From assembly GCF_003369915.1 (NCBI RefSeq), contig NW_022881603.1, positions 43,508,624 to 43,572,623 on the forward strand: DNA of 64,000 nt. The letters are read 5' to 3'. This DNA is from Drosophila miranda. Its lineage: Eukaryota; Arthropoda; Insecta; Diptera; Drosophilidae. A program made the translations under genes and the position numbers. Below, in pieces: positions 11,477 through 23,384 of this stretch (the stretch's first letter is position 1; each line of letters opens with the position of its first letter). Below the pieces are notes generated by a model. It had not been told where the DNA came from. It ran no database searches and saw only the letters and a list, made by a program, of their open reading frames with translations.

Positions 11477-11689
11477 GCTGATCTTTTAGTCAGGGCGTTC
11501 CTAAACTGGGGGCATCTACCGCTGCCGGCCACGTGCTTCCAGTCTGCGCTCGTTCCCTTGCAGAGCATGCACTGTGGTTCCAGGCTACAGTCCTTTGCCA
11601 GGTGGTTCTCCTTTCCACATCTTCTACACAGCTTGGACCTATCTACTTTGCTACTGCACTGTCGTGCCATATGCCCAAACTCGAGACAC
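11473..11689 (-). pseudogene. LINE-A copy 1 ORF1 3' fragment (CCHC gag-like)
   Basis: The visible end of ORF1 has two zinc-knuckle motifs, CRRCGKENHLAKDC and a following C-x2-C...H...C, then ends KRSA-TGA. Its stop overlaps the ORF2 start as ATGA (11476-11473), an arrangement common in R1-type elements that suggests reinitiation. The N-terminus is missing through 5' truncation; identical truncation occurs in copy 2 at 22576. Confidence 0.8.
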
Positions 11690-12497
11690 GTCCGTGTATA
11701 CGTGTGCGCGTGTGTGTGTGTGTGAATAGGGTTTCGGGGTTTTTACTTGGTGAATGAGACCAAACGTGTGGCACGCACTGGAAGGCGATGCAACGATCGT
11801 GCGGTGTGGCTAGAATCGCCCTGGCAGCTAAATCGTCCTCTTCCACCCTCCCCCTTCACACGTCCCGCGCTACTTGGCTCACACACGCGCAACCTGAACG
11901 AACTCACTCAGGTTCCGTTGGGCAGTCTTCTTCTCTGCAGTCGACTTTCTCGAACTCCAGTGTCCATCTCCAGGAAACCTTCTGGCCCGGTTCTGGTGGC
12001 TATATTCCTTGCCGACTGTAAGTAAAATTTTCTGCATTACAACCTATTTTATCGCCCGCCTTTTCTGTACTCACTTCAAACTTTCTGTTTTAAGCACAAA
12101 ATTTCAAATTTCGACGTTACTCCGTCCACGCTCCACGATTTCCATAATCCAATCCACGTTTTCTAATATTTTCACTCCTATTTATCGCTTTTTCCCTTAC
12201 TAATACATATAACTAATCCTATTCTCTTCCTTATATCCCCAGTAGCGGCTCCAGCTCCCCCCGCTGTCCCAATACACCATCGAGCCTCCCTGGACTTCCG
12301 CTAGATGGCGCGTCGCCCTCAGCCCTGGCCACCTATCGTTCAGGTGGGACTGGAACACCACCACGAGTATGTCGTCAGTCCCAGGAGGGACAACATACGC
12401 GTGGGCATGCCCACCGGATTCCGGAACACTATTGAGCACACGCCGGCGTGCCCTGCATTCTTCTGCCGCGCCCAACGTAGGCCACACCCACACCTCA

Positions 12498-15400
12498 CTA
12501 CATTCTCAGGTCTTTGGCGTGGTACACTCCTATGGGACGGCCGTTAAGGTCCTCCAGAGCATACGCGTTCTCTCCTACTGGCTTCACTACCCGGCATCGG
12601 ATGAATTTGCGCGCGAACTTGGCATTAAAGCCTTTTCCGAAGTCACTAAGGACAAAATTTCGGCGGAATACCTCTTGTCCCGGCCTCGCGTAAAACACCC
12701 GAGCTCTCTGGTTGTACCTTACCCTACTACGCTCGTATGCCTGATGTAAACTAGCGGGAATCTTCTCTTGGATGAGTTGTCGCTTGTCCTGACCCTCCAG
12801 CAGTGATATGTCATGCTCGCCGATTGACCGCAGTCTCTTTGCCAGCTTGTAGCATGATCCATGCAAATACATTTGCTGCCCGAAGACTGCAAAGAATGGT
12901 GTTACGTCTGTTGCCTCTTGAACCGAGTTCCTAATAGCCAGTTCTATCTCCGGCAGATGCACATCCCAGTCCCGGTGATCGTCTTCCAGATACGCCCGAA
13001 TCGCGCTGAGTACTGTGCGGAGAATACACTGGCGTCCTCATATGAGTGACTCCGAATGCATCGGTCATCTCCTTAAAAGTTTTCGAGACGAACTGAGCCC
13101 CATTGTCCGAGTGAATCATCTCCGGCACTCCAAACTTGTAAAACACCTCGTGAACGAGGAATCTTACAACTTCCTTTGCTGTGGCCTTGGTCATGGTCTT
13201 TAGGAATGTGAACTTAGAGAACTGGTCAACTACAATAAATATCCACGCCTGACCGTTCTTTGACCGCTGATATTTGCCCAAAAAATCAATATAAAGTTTT
13301 TGGAACGGGCGCTCAGTGACCACTTCTTGCCCCATCCCGACCTGCATCCGATAATTCGGCGCTTTCGACTCCTTGCACACGGTGCACCGTCGGATATAAT
13401 CCCGCACCTCTATCGCCATGTTCGGCCAGTAAAACAGCCTACGCAATAAGTGCAAGGTTTTCGCGATTCCTCCGTGCGCTGTCTTCTCTTCCGAATGTGC
13501 TTTGTCTATCAACGCGGCCGTCAGCGAACTCGGAACCCACAATTTCCAGACGGCGCCCTCCAGTTGATCATCCAATCGTTCAAAGCGCATGCGCTTGAAT
13601 ATCATGCCGTCAACAATCTGGAGATCAGGTAAGCGGTCTTGGTTCTCTGTTATTTCCTTTCTTAACTCCTGATATTCTCCAGATTCAAGCTCCACCGTTT
13701 CAAAACCCAGGATACTACTCGGATCCACTTCCAGCTCTTCAATACTGCGTGACAATGTATCTGCCACTACATTGTCCGCTCCTTTCCGGTGTTCTATGCC
13801 GAAATCGAAGGCCTGCAGTTGAAGGGACCAACGAGCTAAGCGACCATCCAGGTTCTTCATGGTCATGAGCCATTTGAGACTGGCGTGGTCAGTTATGACT
13901 GTAAACGGCGTAAGCTCTACGTACGGACGGAACTTAAGGATCGCCATGAGGGCTGCCAGACACTCCTTCTCTGTCACCGAGTAGTTTTTTTGGTGGCAAT
14001 TCAGTTTGGCAGAGAAAAACGGTATGGGCCTCTCGTTCTGCTCGTCATCCCTTTGGAAGAGTACGGCTCCTACTCCATAATGTGAGGCGTCGCACTGTAT
14101 GTAGAAGTGCCGCTTGAAATCCGCGTGTACCAGGACTGGTGCCGAGGTGAGTGCAGCTTTTAGCTCCCCATGGCTCGTTTTGCCTCCTCCGTCAATTTAA
14201 ACTTTCCATTTACCGACTTTTTCAGGGCGTCTGTGAGCGGACCGGCCATCTCAGCATAGTTTTTCATAAAGCGCCGGTACCAGCCCGCAGTTCCCAGGAA
14301 ACTACGCAATTCTCGAACAGATCGCGGCTCGGGAATGCGCAAAATGGCCGACACACGATCCGGATCCATCTTCAGCGCTCCTCCTCCCACTATAAATCCC
14401 AGGTATTTAATGTTTTTATAGCAAAAATGAGATTTGCTCAGCCCTATCGTTAAATTTGCTTCTCGTAGACGCTCGGCAAACTGTCGCAGAATCTTCACGT
14501 GCGTTTGGAAGTCCTCAGCTATAATCAGCAAGTCATCGAGATACGCATAGACGTTTGAACGCATCTTAACCGGAATCACCTTATCGACCAGTCTACATAG
14601 GCGTTGTGCGGCGTTGCAGAGGCCAAAGGGCATCATACGTAACTGGTACAGAGGCCGTCCCGGCACCGTGAACGCCGTATATGGTCGACTCTGCTCGTCC
14701 AGCTCGATTTGCCAAAAAGCGAATTTTAAGTCGACGCTGGAGATATATATCGTCTGATCGAGACGCGACAAAATGAGTCTCTCTCGACGTCCTCCCCAGG
14801 CCTACGGCTTCGAAAGTCAGAAACTCTGCCTTCACCTGATCCAAGGCTTCCCTTTGCTCTTCTGACAACTCCCATTCTTCCTGCACTATCTCCTTCTCCG
14901 GGCCTTCCAAACAGTGAGCGCCTTCTTCGGCCAGCACTTCTTCCACTAATCTGTGAGATGCCCCTACTGGACCTTCTCCCATCACCTCAGGAGCCAATGA
15001 GAATACCCGCCAAAAGTCTACCCCCAAGTAAATTTCCTGTTCCAAGAACGGGCATACGAAAAACGTTAATCTTTTTACCTCTCCCTTGTATTTCACCGGT
15101 AATTCCACTCGGCCAACGATTGCGCGATCTTCCCCATTCGCTACCTTCACTATAGAAGAATATCGACGAGCCTCCACGCCCAGCTTCTCCAGGAATTCCT
15201 GACCATTACACCCTAGCATGCTGTGTGTAGCGCCTGAATCCAACAGTCCTCGCACGGACTCGCCCATTATAGAGATTTCTGCGAAAACTCTCGGGTCTTT
15301 CTTGCACCAACGCTTTACTGAAGCAATCACCTGCCGCCTCATAGCTCGCCTTTGCTTAAAACGGGATCTCGCCTTTCTCACCCGCACCGACAGTGCTCGC

Positions 15401-15648
15401 ATACCATTCACTCGTAGTTCAGAAAATATTCTATTTCTGGTTTCTAAATAATTTCTTAAGCGCTCTTCATATGATAAGTTCCTTAACCTAGCATGCAATT
15501 TACGTCTATCTAATTCATTTTTATTTTCTTCTACTTTCTCTGCGCAGGCCTCTTCTGTGAGCGTGATTCGCCTGCTTGGATCGCACCCCTCTTCACGTTT
15601 CCCGCGCAATTCGGACAGGTTGGACAATATGCATCGGGCTTTCCACAC
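12498..15648 (-). pseudogene. Element A copy 1 pol (protease-RT-RNase H-integrase), multiply broken
   Basis: Protease (GLLDSGATHSMLG) is present in the first open stretch (15648-14593). A deletion of about 250 bp at about 14773, relative to copy 2, removes the RT fingers including LDARKLNKVTIKDAYPLP. The RT palm follows (SSVDLKFAFWQIELDE, MMPFGLCNAAQRLC, AYLDDLLII), then a 1-nt loss at about 14168. RNase H and integrase continue from 13977: zinc-binding H-H-C-C, LYIDFLGKY, IHSDNGAQFVS. A 29-bp deletion at about 13018 removes the integrase segment with the expected catalytic Glu and shifts the frame. The integrase C-terminus is open to 12498. The last two lesions are shared with copy 2. Confidence 0.85.
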
Positions 15649-17046
15649 CGGTAGCAGAAAATTCGCCTCTCCGATGCCATACAGTCCCTAAAGCCATGAT
15701 CGGTCTGCCCGCAGTTCCAGCAAATCAACTTCTGTGGAACACGCTGTGTCGCTTGCGCTTCCTCAGTGACCTCTGCCTCTTCATCGCTAATCGACCGAAC
15801 CTGCGCGACCTCGCTGACGTTCGCATTCGCCCCGCGACCATAGTTTGTGGCTTTGGGTGCTCCTCGCCACGAAGATCGAGCCTTCCTCTTCAGATGTGCC
15901 TCTATTTCCACGCACTCATCCCGCAGTTGCTCTAAGGAATAAACCAGTAAGCCGTAGACGAAACTCGCTATCTCATCTGTGAGTGCCTTTTTGACGATTT
16001 TTACCATCTCCTTTTCAGGTGGTGGCATCTCCAACCTCGACGCGAGCTTTCTCATGACATGGAAAAAGTCTTCCACACTCTCGTTTGACCGCTGCATTCT
16101 TTCTCGCAGTTCTCTCATGCGGTCGAACTCGGACGCCGTGCCTCGGAAACGAGCAATTAAGTCGCCCCTTAGTTCCTGCCAAACACCCCCGCCATGATCA
16201 CGGATGTACTGCCAGTACCATTCCCGCGCGTTTCCTGTAACCAGGTGATGAAATCCCTTTAGAACTTCATCCCACGGACAGCGGCATTGGGCTTGTAGGA
16301 ATTCAATTCGGAACACAAAATCCTCGACTGTCAATTTGTTGCTGTCTCCGTCGAACGTCACGTCCCATTTTTCGACTCGGCCCCACCGTGGCCAAGGTCT
16401 ATAACCCGGGGGATTTGGATACGGATCTTCTCGAGGAATCCCACCAGCTCTCCTACCCTCGCCACGACCCTGACCCGAGTGTCTGAGTGCTATCGGGTTT
16501 CGCCAAATTCGCGCTTGATGCCCACCCCGTTGATGCTGCTCACTGGATGCGGTCGGTCCTACTCCTGAAGACGGTTCCGGACCAATACCACCTCGCCCCG
16601 AGCGACGGCTTCCTTTTCGGGATTGCTCCTCGATACTCCTGCTCGTGGTGAACCTCCTCCCGCTGCGGTTCCTTCTGCTGCTGCAGCTGTCTAACCGGCT
16701 GGAGTACCTCGTTGAGTTGGTGCATCATCTCGATAAACCCCTTACGCAACTCCTCCTGCAACACCCGACTAATCGAGTCAGTGTTCGCTGCCCTGTGTGT
16801 CGCATGAGCCTGAGCCAACGATACTTTGACTGCTGATGCCAGTTCGGAAGCAAGCGTGGGTGTAGGATCGGACATTGGCCATTCTTCTGACCTGGCCTGG
16901 ACCGGTGTTCTTGGCAACCCACCCACAGCTCCAAGTTCCTCCCGATCTAGATCAAACATCGCCCCTGACACTTCTCCTATCTGGTCCACTGTTTTGTTTA
17001 CGCGTGATCGCGTATGATACTGTCGACTACCCCTTTCTTGTGGCAT
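15531..17046 (-). pseudogene. Element A copy 1 gag, frameshifted
   Basis: Gag starts at 17046 (MPQERGSRQYHTRS). Relative to copy 2, a deletion of about 45-55 bp near 16605 shifts the frame and ends the first stretch at 16540. The second stretch (16361-15531) has the capsid-like part (EWYWQYIRDHGGG, RELRERMQRSNESVEDFF) and two zinc knuckles (CWNCGQTDHGFRDC; CYRCGKPDAYCPTC). It ends 118 nt inside the open frame of pol in a different frame, so pol would normally be reached by ribosomal frameshifting. Confidence 0.8.
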
Positions 17047-18243
17047 CTGCACCGAGCAACACCAATATTACAAAAAAAAAAAGGGAAACTCCTAAACTAA
17101 GATAATATATATAAATAAAGAAATAAATACCCAAAGAAATAACTAGTAAGAATAAATAACACCACGCTTCGGACCAATAAATACTCCGATAAATAAATAA
17201 ATAAATACCGATATAAAAATTGCGCCAACTAGCGCCGTTAACGAGATATATGCAATTAAATATTTGAATAAATAAATAATAACATACATGTACCATATAT
17301 TCGATCGACACCTAAGACACTCAAACTTCAAACACATTCAACACAACACAAAACCTAACAACAAAAATTCCTAACAGTTCTTCTTCTTCTTACAAGATTC
17401 ATTAAGAGGGGGACACGTGACTTGCCGGGACCAGCAACCGCTCCAGTTTGTGCGCTCCACTTGACAGTCGCCCTACGGATATCCTACAATTACGAACACC
17501 ACCTTTGTGTGGCCTGTCATCTACTCTAGTCATCGCTCTAAGCGATGGCCGATAAACGAGAAGCCTCACGGTGCATGAGCTCACTTTGCTTGTGATTTGT
17601 TCCTGTCATCCATCATACCGATCTGCCATGACAACAGATGCATCGCGGGTTGTCTTTACGACTCCCGGGCCACCTACTCCTCACCACCTCTCGGCAGACA
17701 GACAACAGGTTCAAAAACACGAAAGCGGCTTTGTTTTAAACAAACAGGTGCGAAACTACAATGAACATTTACCTACATGACTTACTCTAACTTATTCCAA
17801 TATCACATTCCATCACAGATTTATTCGATATCACAGTCCACCAGGCAATGTGTCCGTCGCAAACTCCCTGTCCATTTTTTTGTTGAACGGCAGTGACTTA
17901 CGTTCACTTGCGACATCGAATAGCGACAAAATGTTCAACTGTAATTCGTAAGTCCCTATCACAAATTTTATATATCCGTTGACTGCCTCCGTCTATCCAT
18001 CCCTAGCATCAATCACCCCGCGCCATTAAGGACCAGCTTTACGCTCACCTTAAGCCTGCAGCAGTGACTTCTGCCGGGACAGCTAAACTGCACTTCGCGA
18101 GCTGTCGTCTTCTCCACTAAATTTATTATTTTTTTTCATTCCCCTCATCTGCCTTTACCAGCCCGAGTGACATTTCTTGTAATACCACCCGAACCTGCGT
18201 CAGTCCAGATGCATGCGAATTCGAAAATAAATTGGGCGCCATT
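17047..18243 (-). other. Element A copy 1 leader (5' UTR) with primer-binding site
   Basis: About 1.2 kb without coding, AT-rich at 17070-17300, between gag and the LTR2 edge. The PBS on the minus strand, TGGCGCCCAAT, starts at 18241, two bases from the LTR. It resembles the tRNA-Lys-type PBS of gypsy elements. A pyrimidine tract (ttcttcttctt) is at about 17380-17391. Confidence 0.7.
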
Positions 18244-19407
18244 TGTTACACTTGGCTTGTTTCCCAGAGGGCAATGTCGGCTAGCTGTCGACCCCAGGGC
18301 TGGGTAGTTCCCCTTGCCCGCCAAATGTAGACAAAAAAAGGAGACATACTACTTCTCGGGACATCAAAACTAACAACAACAAAGAAAATCATAAACAGAC
18401 GGCTATCAAGTGGGTTAAGCTTGGGTGTTATCACTTCGCGCGCCCGCCCTACCTGTGACCAAACACAACGTTCATTTTGGCCACCCTCTGCTGGAACGGT
18501 AACGGCTGGCCTAATCCATGGCTTACGCCACGCGTCCTCCCTCTATTTTAAATTTAATGCATCATGCTTCAATATATATCCAAGCTTTAATAATCGTAAA
18601 TTGACAATTTCATCTTTCTCATTAATAAATAGCTATACTCAAAATTATCACTAACCACTAAGAAACACCAAAACGTTCGACACAAAGGCAAACAAGGAAA
18701 TAACTGCTGAAATTTCGTTCAACCAACAGGGATACCCTCACCCACACGTAATGGAATATGTGTAGATGAGTGGATCCAGTTTTACGGGAGTTAATTTAAC
18801 TCGGGCCCCTACGGAGACTTAACCTACCAAGAGCTCTTGTTAAGGGTCCCCGGGACATAAACAATAAACAATATTTTTCCACAAATCGCTCGACCAAATA
18901 CGGTGGACTGATGGGACCCCCGCGTCACCCACTAAGGGTTAATCTTCTGGCACTGAACAGCTGATCGCAGATTTAGGTTCGTGAAAGGTGTTGGTGTTTT
19001 TTACATATTTTTTTTCAATGGCCAAGATTTTACGTTAAACGGTTTAAGCTAATACTAATTACTAAATAAAGGACAACACACGGAACAAAATAACATTTAA
19101 TGTGGAACGGTGTTTGGAGTGCGGATTATGTTTTTTTTCTTTAAGTTCAAACGACGTGGGCGATCGCTGGCCGTGGCCGGTCAGCCCTAAATTTATATAG
19201 GTCCGTGTATACGTTTTTTTTTTTTTTTTCCATGGATACGCCACGGCGGGTGAGAATCTCTAAGAGACGCGACCGGCCCGTACCAGTCAACGAACTGGAC
19301 TACCCCTTCGGGGCTTCCCAGCTAAACTCACCACCACGCACAGCTGCACACCTCATTCCCCGCGGGATCACCGCAAAGTATTACTTCGCGGGGATGGGTT
19401 GCCTACG

Positions 19408-22363
19408 TTAGGCACTCTCCTCTACGCGTCGCTCCCTTTCGCATCTTCTCAGATCGCTCTGGATGGCTATTAGGGTGTTGCTAACGCGCTGCCAGTTCTC
19501 GTCGGACTCCGTCATGAACGCCATTAGCTCCTTTGGATCGTGCACTTGAGCGGTACCTCGTGCAGTGGTAGATCACATGCTCCGGATCCTCGCTCTCATT
19601 CGAACACTCAGGACACTCGGGAGTATCCTCGTGTTTGAACCTATGTAGATACTTCCTGTATCCTCCGTGACCCGTCAGGAATTGGGTGAGGTGGTAGTTC
19701 ATCTCTCCGCTTCTCCGCCCTATCCATGACTCAATGTCCGGGATTAGTCTATGGGTCCACCGTCCATTTGTGGCCGTGTCCCATCTTGCCTGCCATTTTT
19801 CTATCGACGCCCGCCTTTCCGACGCACGGATGGTCTCTAGCGATGCATTAGTTCGCATCCCTGCGCGCGCTTCATATACATGCGTCATCTCGAGCGCTAG
19901 TATATCCACCGGTATCATGGCCGCGAGGACCAGGGCTGCGTTATCCGACACCGTCCTATATCCAGACACTACTCGAAGAGCGCAGAGCCGATATGGCACT
20001 GACATCTTTCTTCTTAGACTCATGTTGCCGGATAGGGTTGAAGACCACACCGGCGCAGCGTACAGTAGGATCGAGGCCACTACTCTCGCCAGGAGTATGC
20101 GACGACCTGCCTTGGGTCCACCAATATTTGGGAGCATCCTTGCGAGTGCTGCCTGCATCCGGGAGGCTTTTTGACTCACGTACTCGATGTGGGCCCGGTA
20201 GTTCAATCGGTTATCCAGCATCACGCCTAGGTACCGGATTGACTCCTGCGACTTAATAGTCGCATTACCCACGCGAAACGTCGCGTACTCCACCTTCTTC
20301 CGACTCGTGATGAGTACAGCCTCCGTTTTGTGGCCAGCCAGGTCCAATCCCGCGTTTTCCATCCAGTTGGATACGATCCGGATTGCCTCGTTGGCCGTCG
20401 CCTCGACATCTCGGAGCTCTTTGGCTACCACGACCAGGGCGAGATCGTCAGCGAAACCGACAAGCGTGCATCCCTGCGAGAGCTGGAGTCTCAGGACGTC
20501 GTCTTACATTATGTTCCACAGTAGAGGTCCTAAGACTGATCCCTGTGGAACTCCGGCTGTCACCCTGTAGAGCTTTGGTCCCTCCTCCGTCTCGTACCTC
20601 AGTACCCTACCCGACAGGTAGCTGGCTATTATCCGAAGCAGGTAGGTGGGAACTCCAATTCTCCCGAGCGCCTCGTTTATCCGAGACCAGTTCGCTGAGT
20701 TAAACGCGTTACGGATATCCAGGGTCACCACCGCGCAGTACTCCTTTGTGCCGAATCTCCATCTTATTCCCTCGATCGCTCTGGATGCAATGTCGGTGAC
20801 TGCCTTGATGGCGTCGACCGTTGATTTGGCCATCCGGAATCCGTACTGGGACTCCGATAAGGCCTCCTTCTCCTGGATCACAACTTGCAGTCGGTTGTAG
20901 ACGATTCTCTCCAGGGTTTCGCCGACCGTATCCAGCAAACATATTGGGCGGTATCCTGATGGTTCCTCCAGGGACTTATTTCCGTTGGGTAGAAGTATTA
21001 GCCGCTGCACTTTCCACTGCTCTGGAAACACTCCTTCCCGTAGGCATTTGTTGAACGTGTCAACAAATACTTCTGGTCTGGTGGTTGCTCCAAGCTTCAA
21101 TGCCTTGTTTGGGATACCGTCCGGTCCTGGTGCCTTTTTATCCTCAATTCTCCTGGTAGCCGCTATCACCTCCTCAACAGAAATCTGTTGCCACAGCTCG
21201 GAGTCTTGGCTCGAGACGCTTTCCTCCCTATACGGGTGCTGTGGGAATAGGGCCTCCACGATGCTACGAAGCAGGATCGGGCAGGTCACTTCCGGTGTTG
21301 ACTGGCTCCTTATCCTCTTGGTGACGACCTTATAAGCCGTCCCCCAAGGGTTGACGTCCGCCTCCTCGCATATCTGCCTGAAGCAGGCTGACTTGCTCTC
21401 CTTTATGGCACGTTTAAGGGCTCTTTTCGCTGATCGGAGTTCCTCTCCTCTGGTTTCGAACTCAGGCCGACCTCGTGCTCTCTGGTAGCACCGTCTTGCT
21501 CGTAGGCAGGCTTTCCTTAGCTGGTTAACCTCCGCATTCCACCAGTAGCAGGGCGCTCCTCTTTTGCAAGGCTTCCTTCTTGGCATTGCCACATCACATA
21601 CCTCCTCCATGAGCTTCGCCAGTTTCTGAGCCAGGCCCTCTGCCGTTTCTCGCGCAGGGCTCCAGCTGGCGTTGCGCAGATATTCCGTGAAGGTTTCCAC
21701 ATCCAGGTGGTCGCCCTTCCATTTAGGTCCGGTAATTTTGGCTAGCTGTCTTTTCGTTGCTGCTCCGCATTCGAAGTGGATCGCCTGGTGGTCGCTGAAC
21801 GTAAACTCCTCGCTTACTCTCCACGTAGCTCCCCTATGGAGTGAGACGCTCATGAAGGTTAGGTCGATAATGGACCCTCGACCCGCCTTGAAGTAGGTTA
21901 GCTTCCTGCCATCGTTTGCGAGTATTACGTCCAAGGACGCAAATTCCTCGAGCAGACACGTGCCTCTGGCGTTGGTTTCCTTACTGCCCCACTCTACGGA
22001 CCACGCATTAAAGTCTCCCGCTATTATTACGGGGGCTCTTCCGCGCGCGTCTTCCGCTATATGCGCTAGCATACTTTGGAAGCGAGCTAGGTCCCAGCTC
22101 GGCGGGGCATAGCAGCTATAGAAGGTTACCTCTCTAAGCCTCGCTCTAACAAATCCTTCTTTGGCTGCGCATATCTCCTGGGGGTGGATTAGTACGGCCC
22201 AGATGGCCGCCTTGCCGCAACTGCTGCTGGTCCAACCGCTTCCTGGTATCGCCCTGAATGGCTCGCAGATGAGCACGACTTCGGTCTTCCTCTCCCTGAC
22301 TGCTTGTCTCAGAAGAGACTGAGCAGCTTCGCAATGGTTTAAGTTCAGCTGAGTACACCTCAT
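19408..22363 (-). pseudogene. LINE-A copy 2 ORF2 (endonuclease-RT), one nonsense and one frameshift
   Basis: The open frame from 22363 covers 619 codons: a complete AP-like endonuclease (VVLICEPFRAIPG, AGDFNAWSVEWGS, TFSDHQAIHF), a linker, and RT through GVPQGSVLGPLLWNIM. It stops at the TAA at 20506-20504, also present in copy 1. The same frame then stays open (GFADDLALVV, HLTQFLTGHGGYRKY, C-terminal CCHC). A deletion of about 14 nt at about 19536 shifts it to an early stop at 19481, whereas the family stop lies at 19408. This is the more complete of the two LINE-A copies. Confidence 0.83.
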
Positions 22364-22576
22364 GCTGATCTTTTAGTCAGGGCGTTCCTAAACTGGGGGC
22401 ATCTACCGCTGCCGGCCACGTGCTTCCAGTCTGCGCTCGTTCCCTTGCAGAGCATGCACTGTGGTTCCAGGCTACAGTCCTTTGCCAGGTGGTTCTCCTT
22501 TCCACATCTTCTACACAGCTTGGACCTATCTACTTTGCTACTGCACTGTCGTGCCATATGCCCAAACTCGAGACAC
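22360..22576 (-). pseudogene. LINE-A copy 2 ORF1 3' fragment
   Basis: Same two zinc-knuckle fragment as in copy 1 (CRRCGKENHLAKDC), ending in a TGA that overlaps the ORF2 ATG (22363-22360). Confidence 0.78.
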
Positions 22577-23384
22577 GTCCGTGTATACGTGTGCGCGTGT
22601 GTGTGTGTGTGAATAGGGTTTCGGGGTTTTTACTTGGTGAATGAGACCAAACGTGTGGCACGCACTGGAAGGCGATGCAACGATCGTGCGGTGTGGCTAG
22701 AATCGCCCTGGCAGCTAAATCGTCCTCTTCCACCCTCCTCCTTCACACGTCCCGCGCTACTTGGCTCACACACGCGCAACTGGAACGAACTCACTCAGGT
22801 TCCGTTGGGCAGTCTTCTTCTCTGCAGTCGACTTTCTCGAACTCCAGTGTCCCTCTCCAGGAAACCTTCTGGCCCGGTTCTGGTGGCTATATTCCTTGCC
22901 GGCTGTAAGTAAAATTTTCTGCATTACAACCTATTTTATCGCCCGCCTTTTCTGTACTCACTTCAAACTTTCTGTTTTAAGCACAAAATTTCAAATTTCG
23001 ACGTTACTCCGTCCACGCTCCACGATTTCCATAATCCAATCCACGTTTTCTAATATTTTCACTCCTATTTATCCCTTTTTCCCTTACTAATACATATAAC
23101 TAATCCTATTCTCTTCCTTATATCCCCAGTAACGGCTCCAGCTCCCACCGATGTCCCAATACACCATCGAGCCTCCCTGGACTTCCGCTAGATGGCGCGT
23201 CGCCCTCAGCCCTGGCCACCTATCGTTCAGGTGGGACTGGAACACCACCACGAGTATGTCGTCAGTCCCAGGAGGGACAACATACGCGTGGGCATGCCCA
23301 CCGGATTCCGGAACACTATTGAGCACACGCCGGCGTGCCCTGCATTCTTCTGCCGCGCCCAACGTAGGCCACACCCACACCTCA

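Larger units (their letters stand above)
8413..11689 (-). mobile_element. LINE-A copy 1: R1-clade non-LTR retrotransposon, 5'-truncated in ORF1
   Basis: On the minus strand the element ends in a poly-A (T-run 8413-8429) and begins inside ORF1 at 11689. It carries the end of ORF1 and an ORF2 with AP-endonuclease and RT. Compared with LINE-A copy 2 it has lost about 110 bp at about 10925 within the endonuclease/RT linker. Motifs GVPQGSVLGPLLWNIM and GFADDLALVV and a C-terminal zinc motif place it in the R1 clade. Members of that clade (Waldo, Mino) are known to target AC/ACAY microsatellites. Confidence 0.85.
8400..11702. repeat. 13-bp target-site duplication flanking LINE-A copy 1
   Basis: gtccgtgtatacg occurs at 8400-8412 and again at 11690-11702, directly flanking the LINE poly-T start and its truncated 5' end. 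The right copy runs straight into the GT microsatellite of the LTR. Confidence 0.9.
7443..12357 (-). repeat. Element A LTR1, interrupted by LINE-A copy 1
   Basis: LTR sequence occupies 7443-8412 and 11690-12357, with a 3.28-kb LINE between. It begins TGTTACAC and ends GGAACA. The element is on the minus strand, so this is the 3'-most LTR of the array and it abuts the region upstream of Nxt1. The interruption is beside a GT-rich tract (gtgtgcgcgtgtgtgtgtgtg, 11702 onward). Confidence 0.88.
19214..22576 (-). mobile_element. LINE-A copy 2 (R1-clade), same truncation and site as copy 1
   Basis: Near-identical to LINE-A copy 1, with the same 5' truncation point in ORF1 and the same 13-bp flanking repeat. 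It keeps the about 110 bp missing in copy 1 (21713-21820) but has a short deletion at about 19536 near the end of ORF2. Identical random 5' truncation implies that the two are duplicates of one insertion. Confidence 0.87.
18244..23244 (-). repeat. Element A LTR2, interrupted by LINE-A copy 2
   Basis: LTR sequence at 18244-19213 and 22577-23244; the LINE occupies the gap. The LINE sits at the same base as in LTR1, flanked by the same 13-bp duplication (19201-19213, 22577-22589). Being shared by internal copies 1 and 2, this LTR serves as the 5' LTR of copy 1 and the 3' LTR of copy 2. Confidence 0.88.

Noticed and set aside
11702..11735. GT repeat as an independent satellite
   Set aside because: It is part of the element A LTR, present in all four LTR copies.
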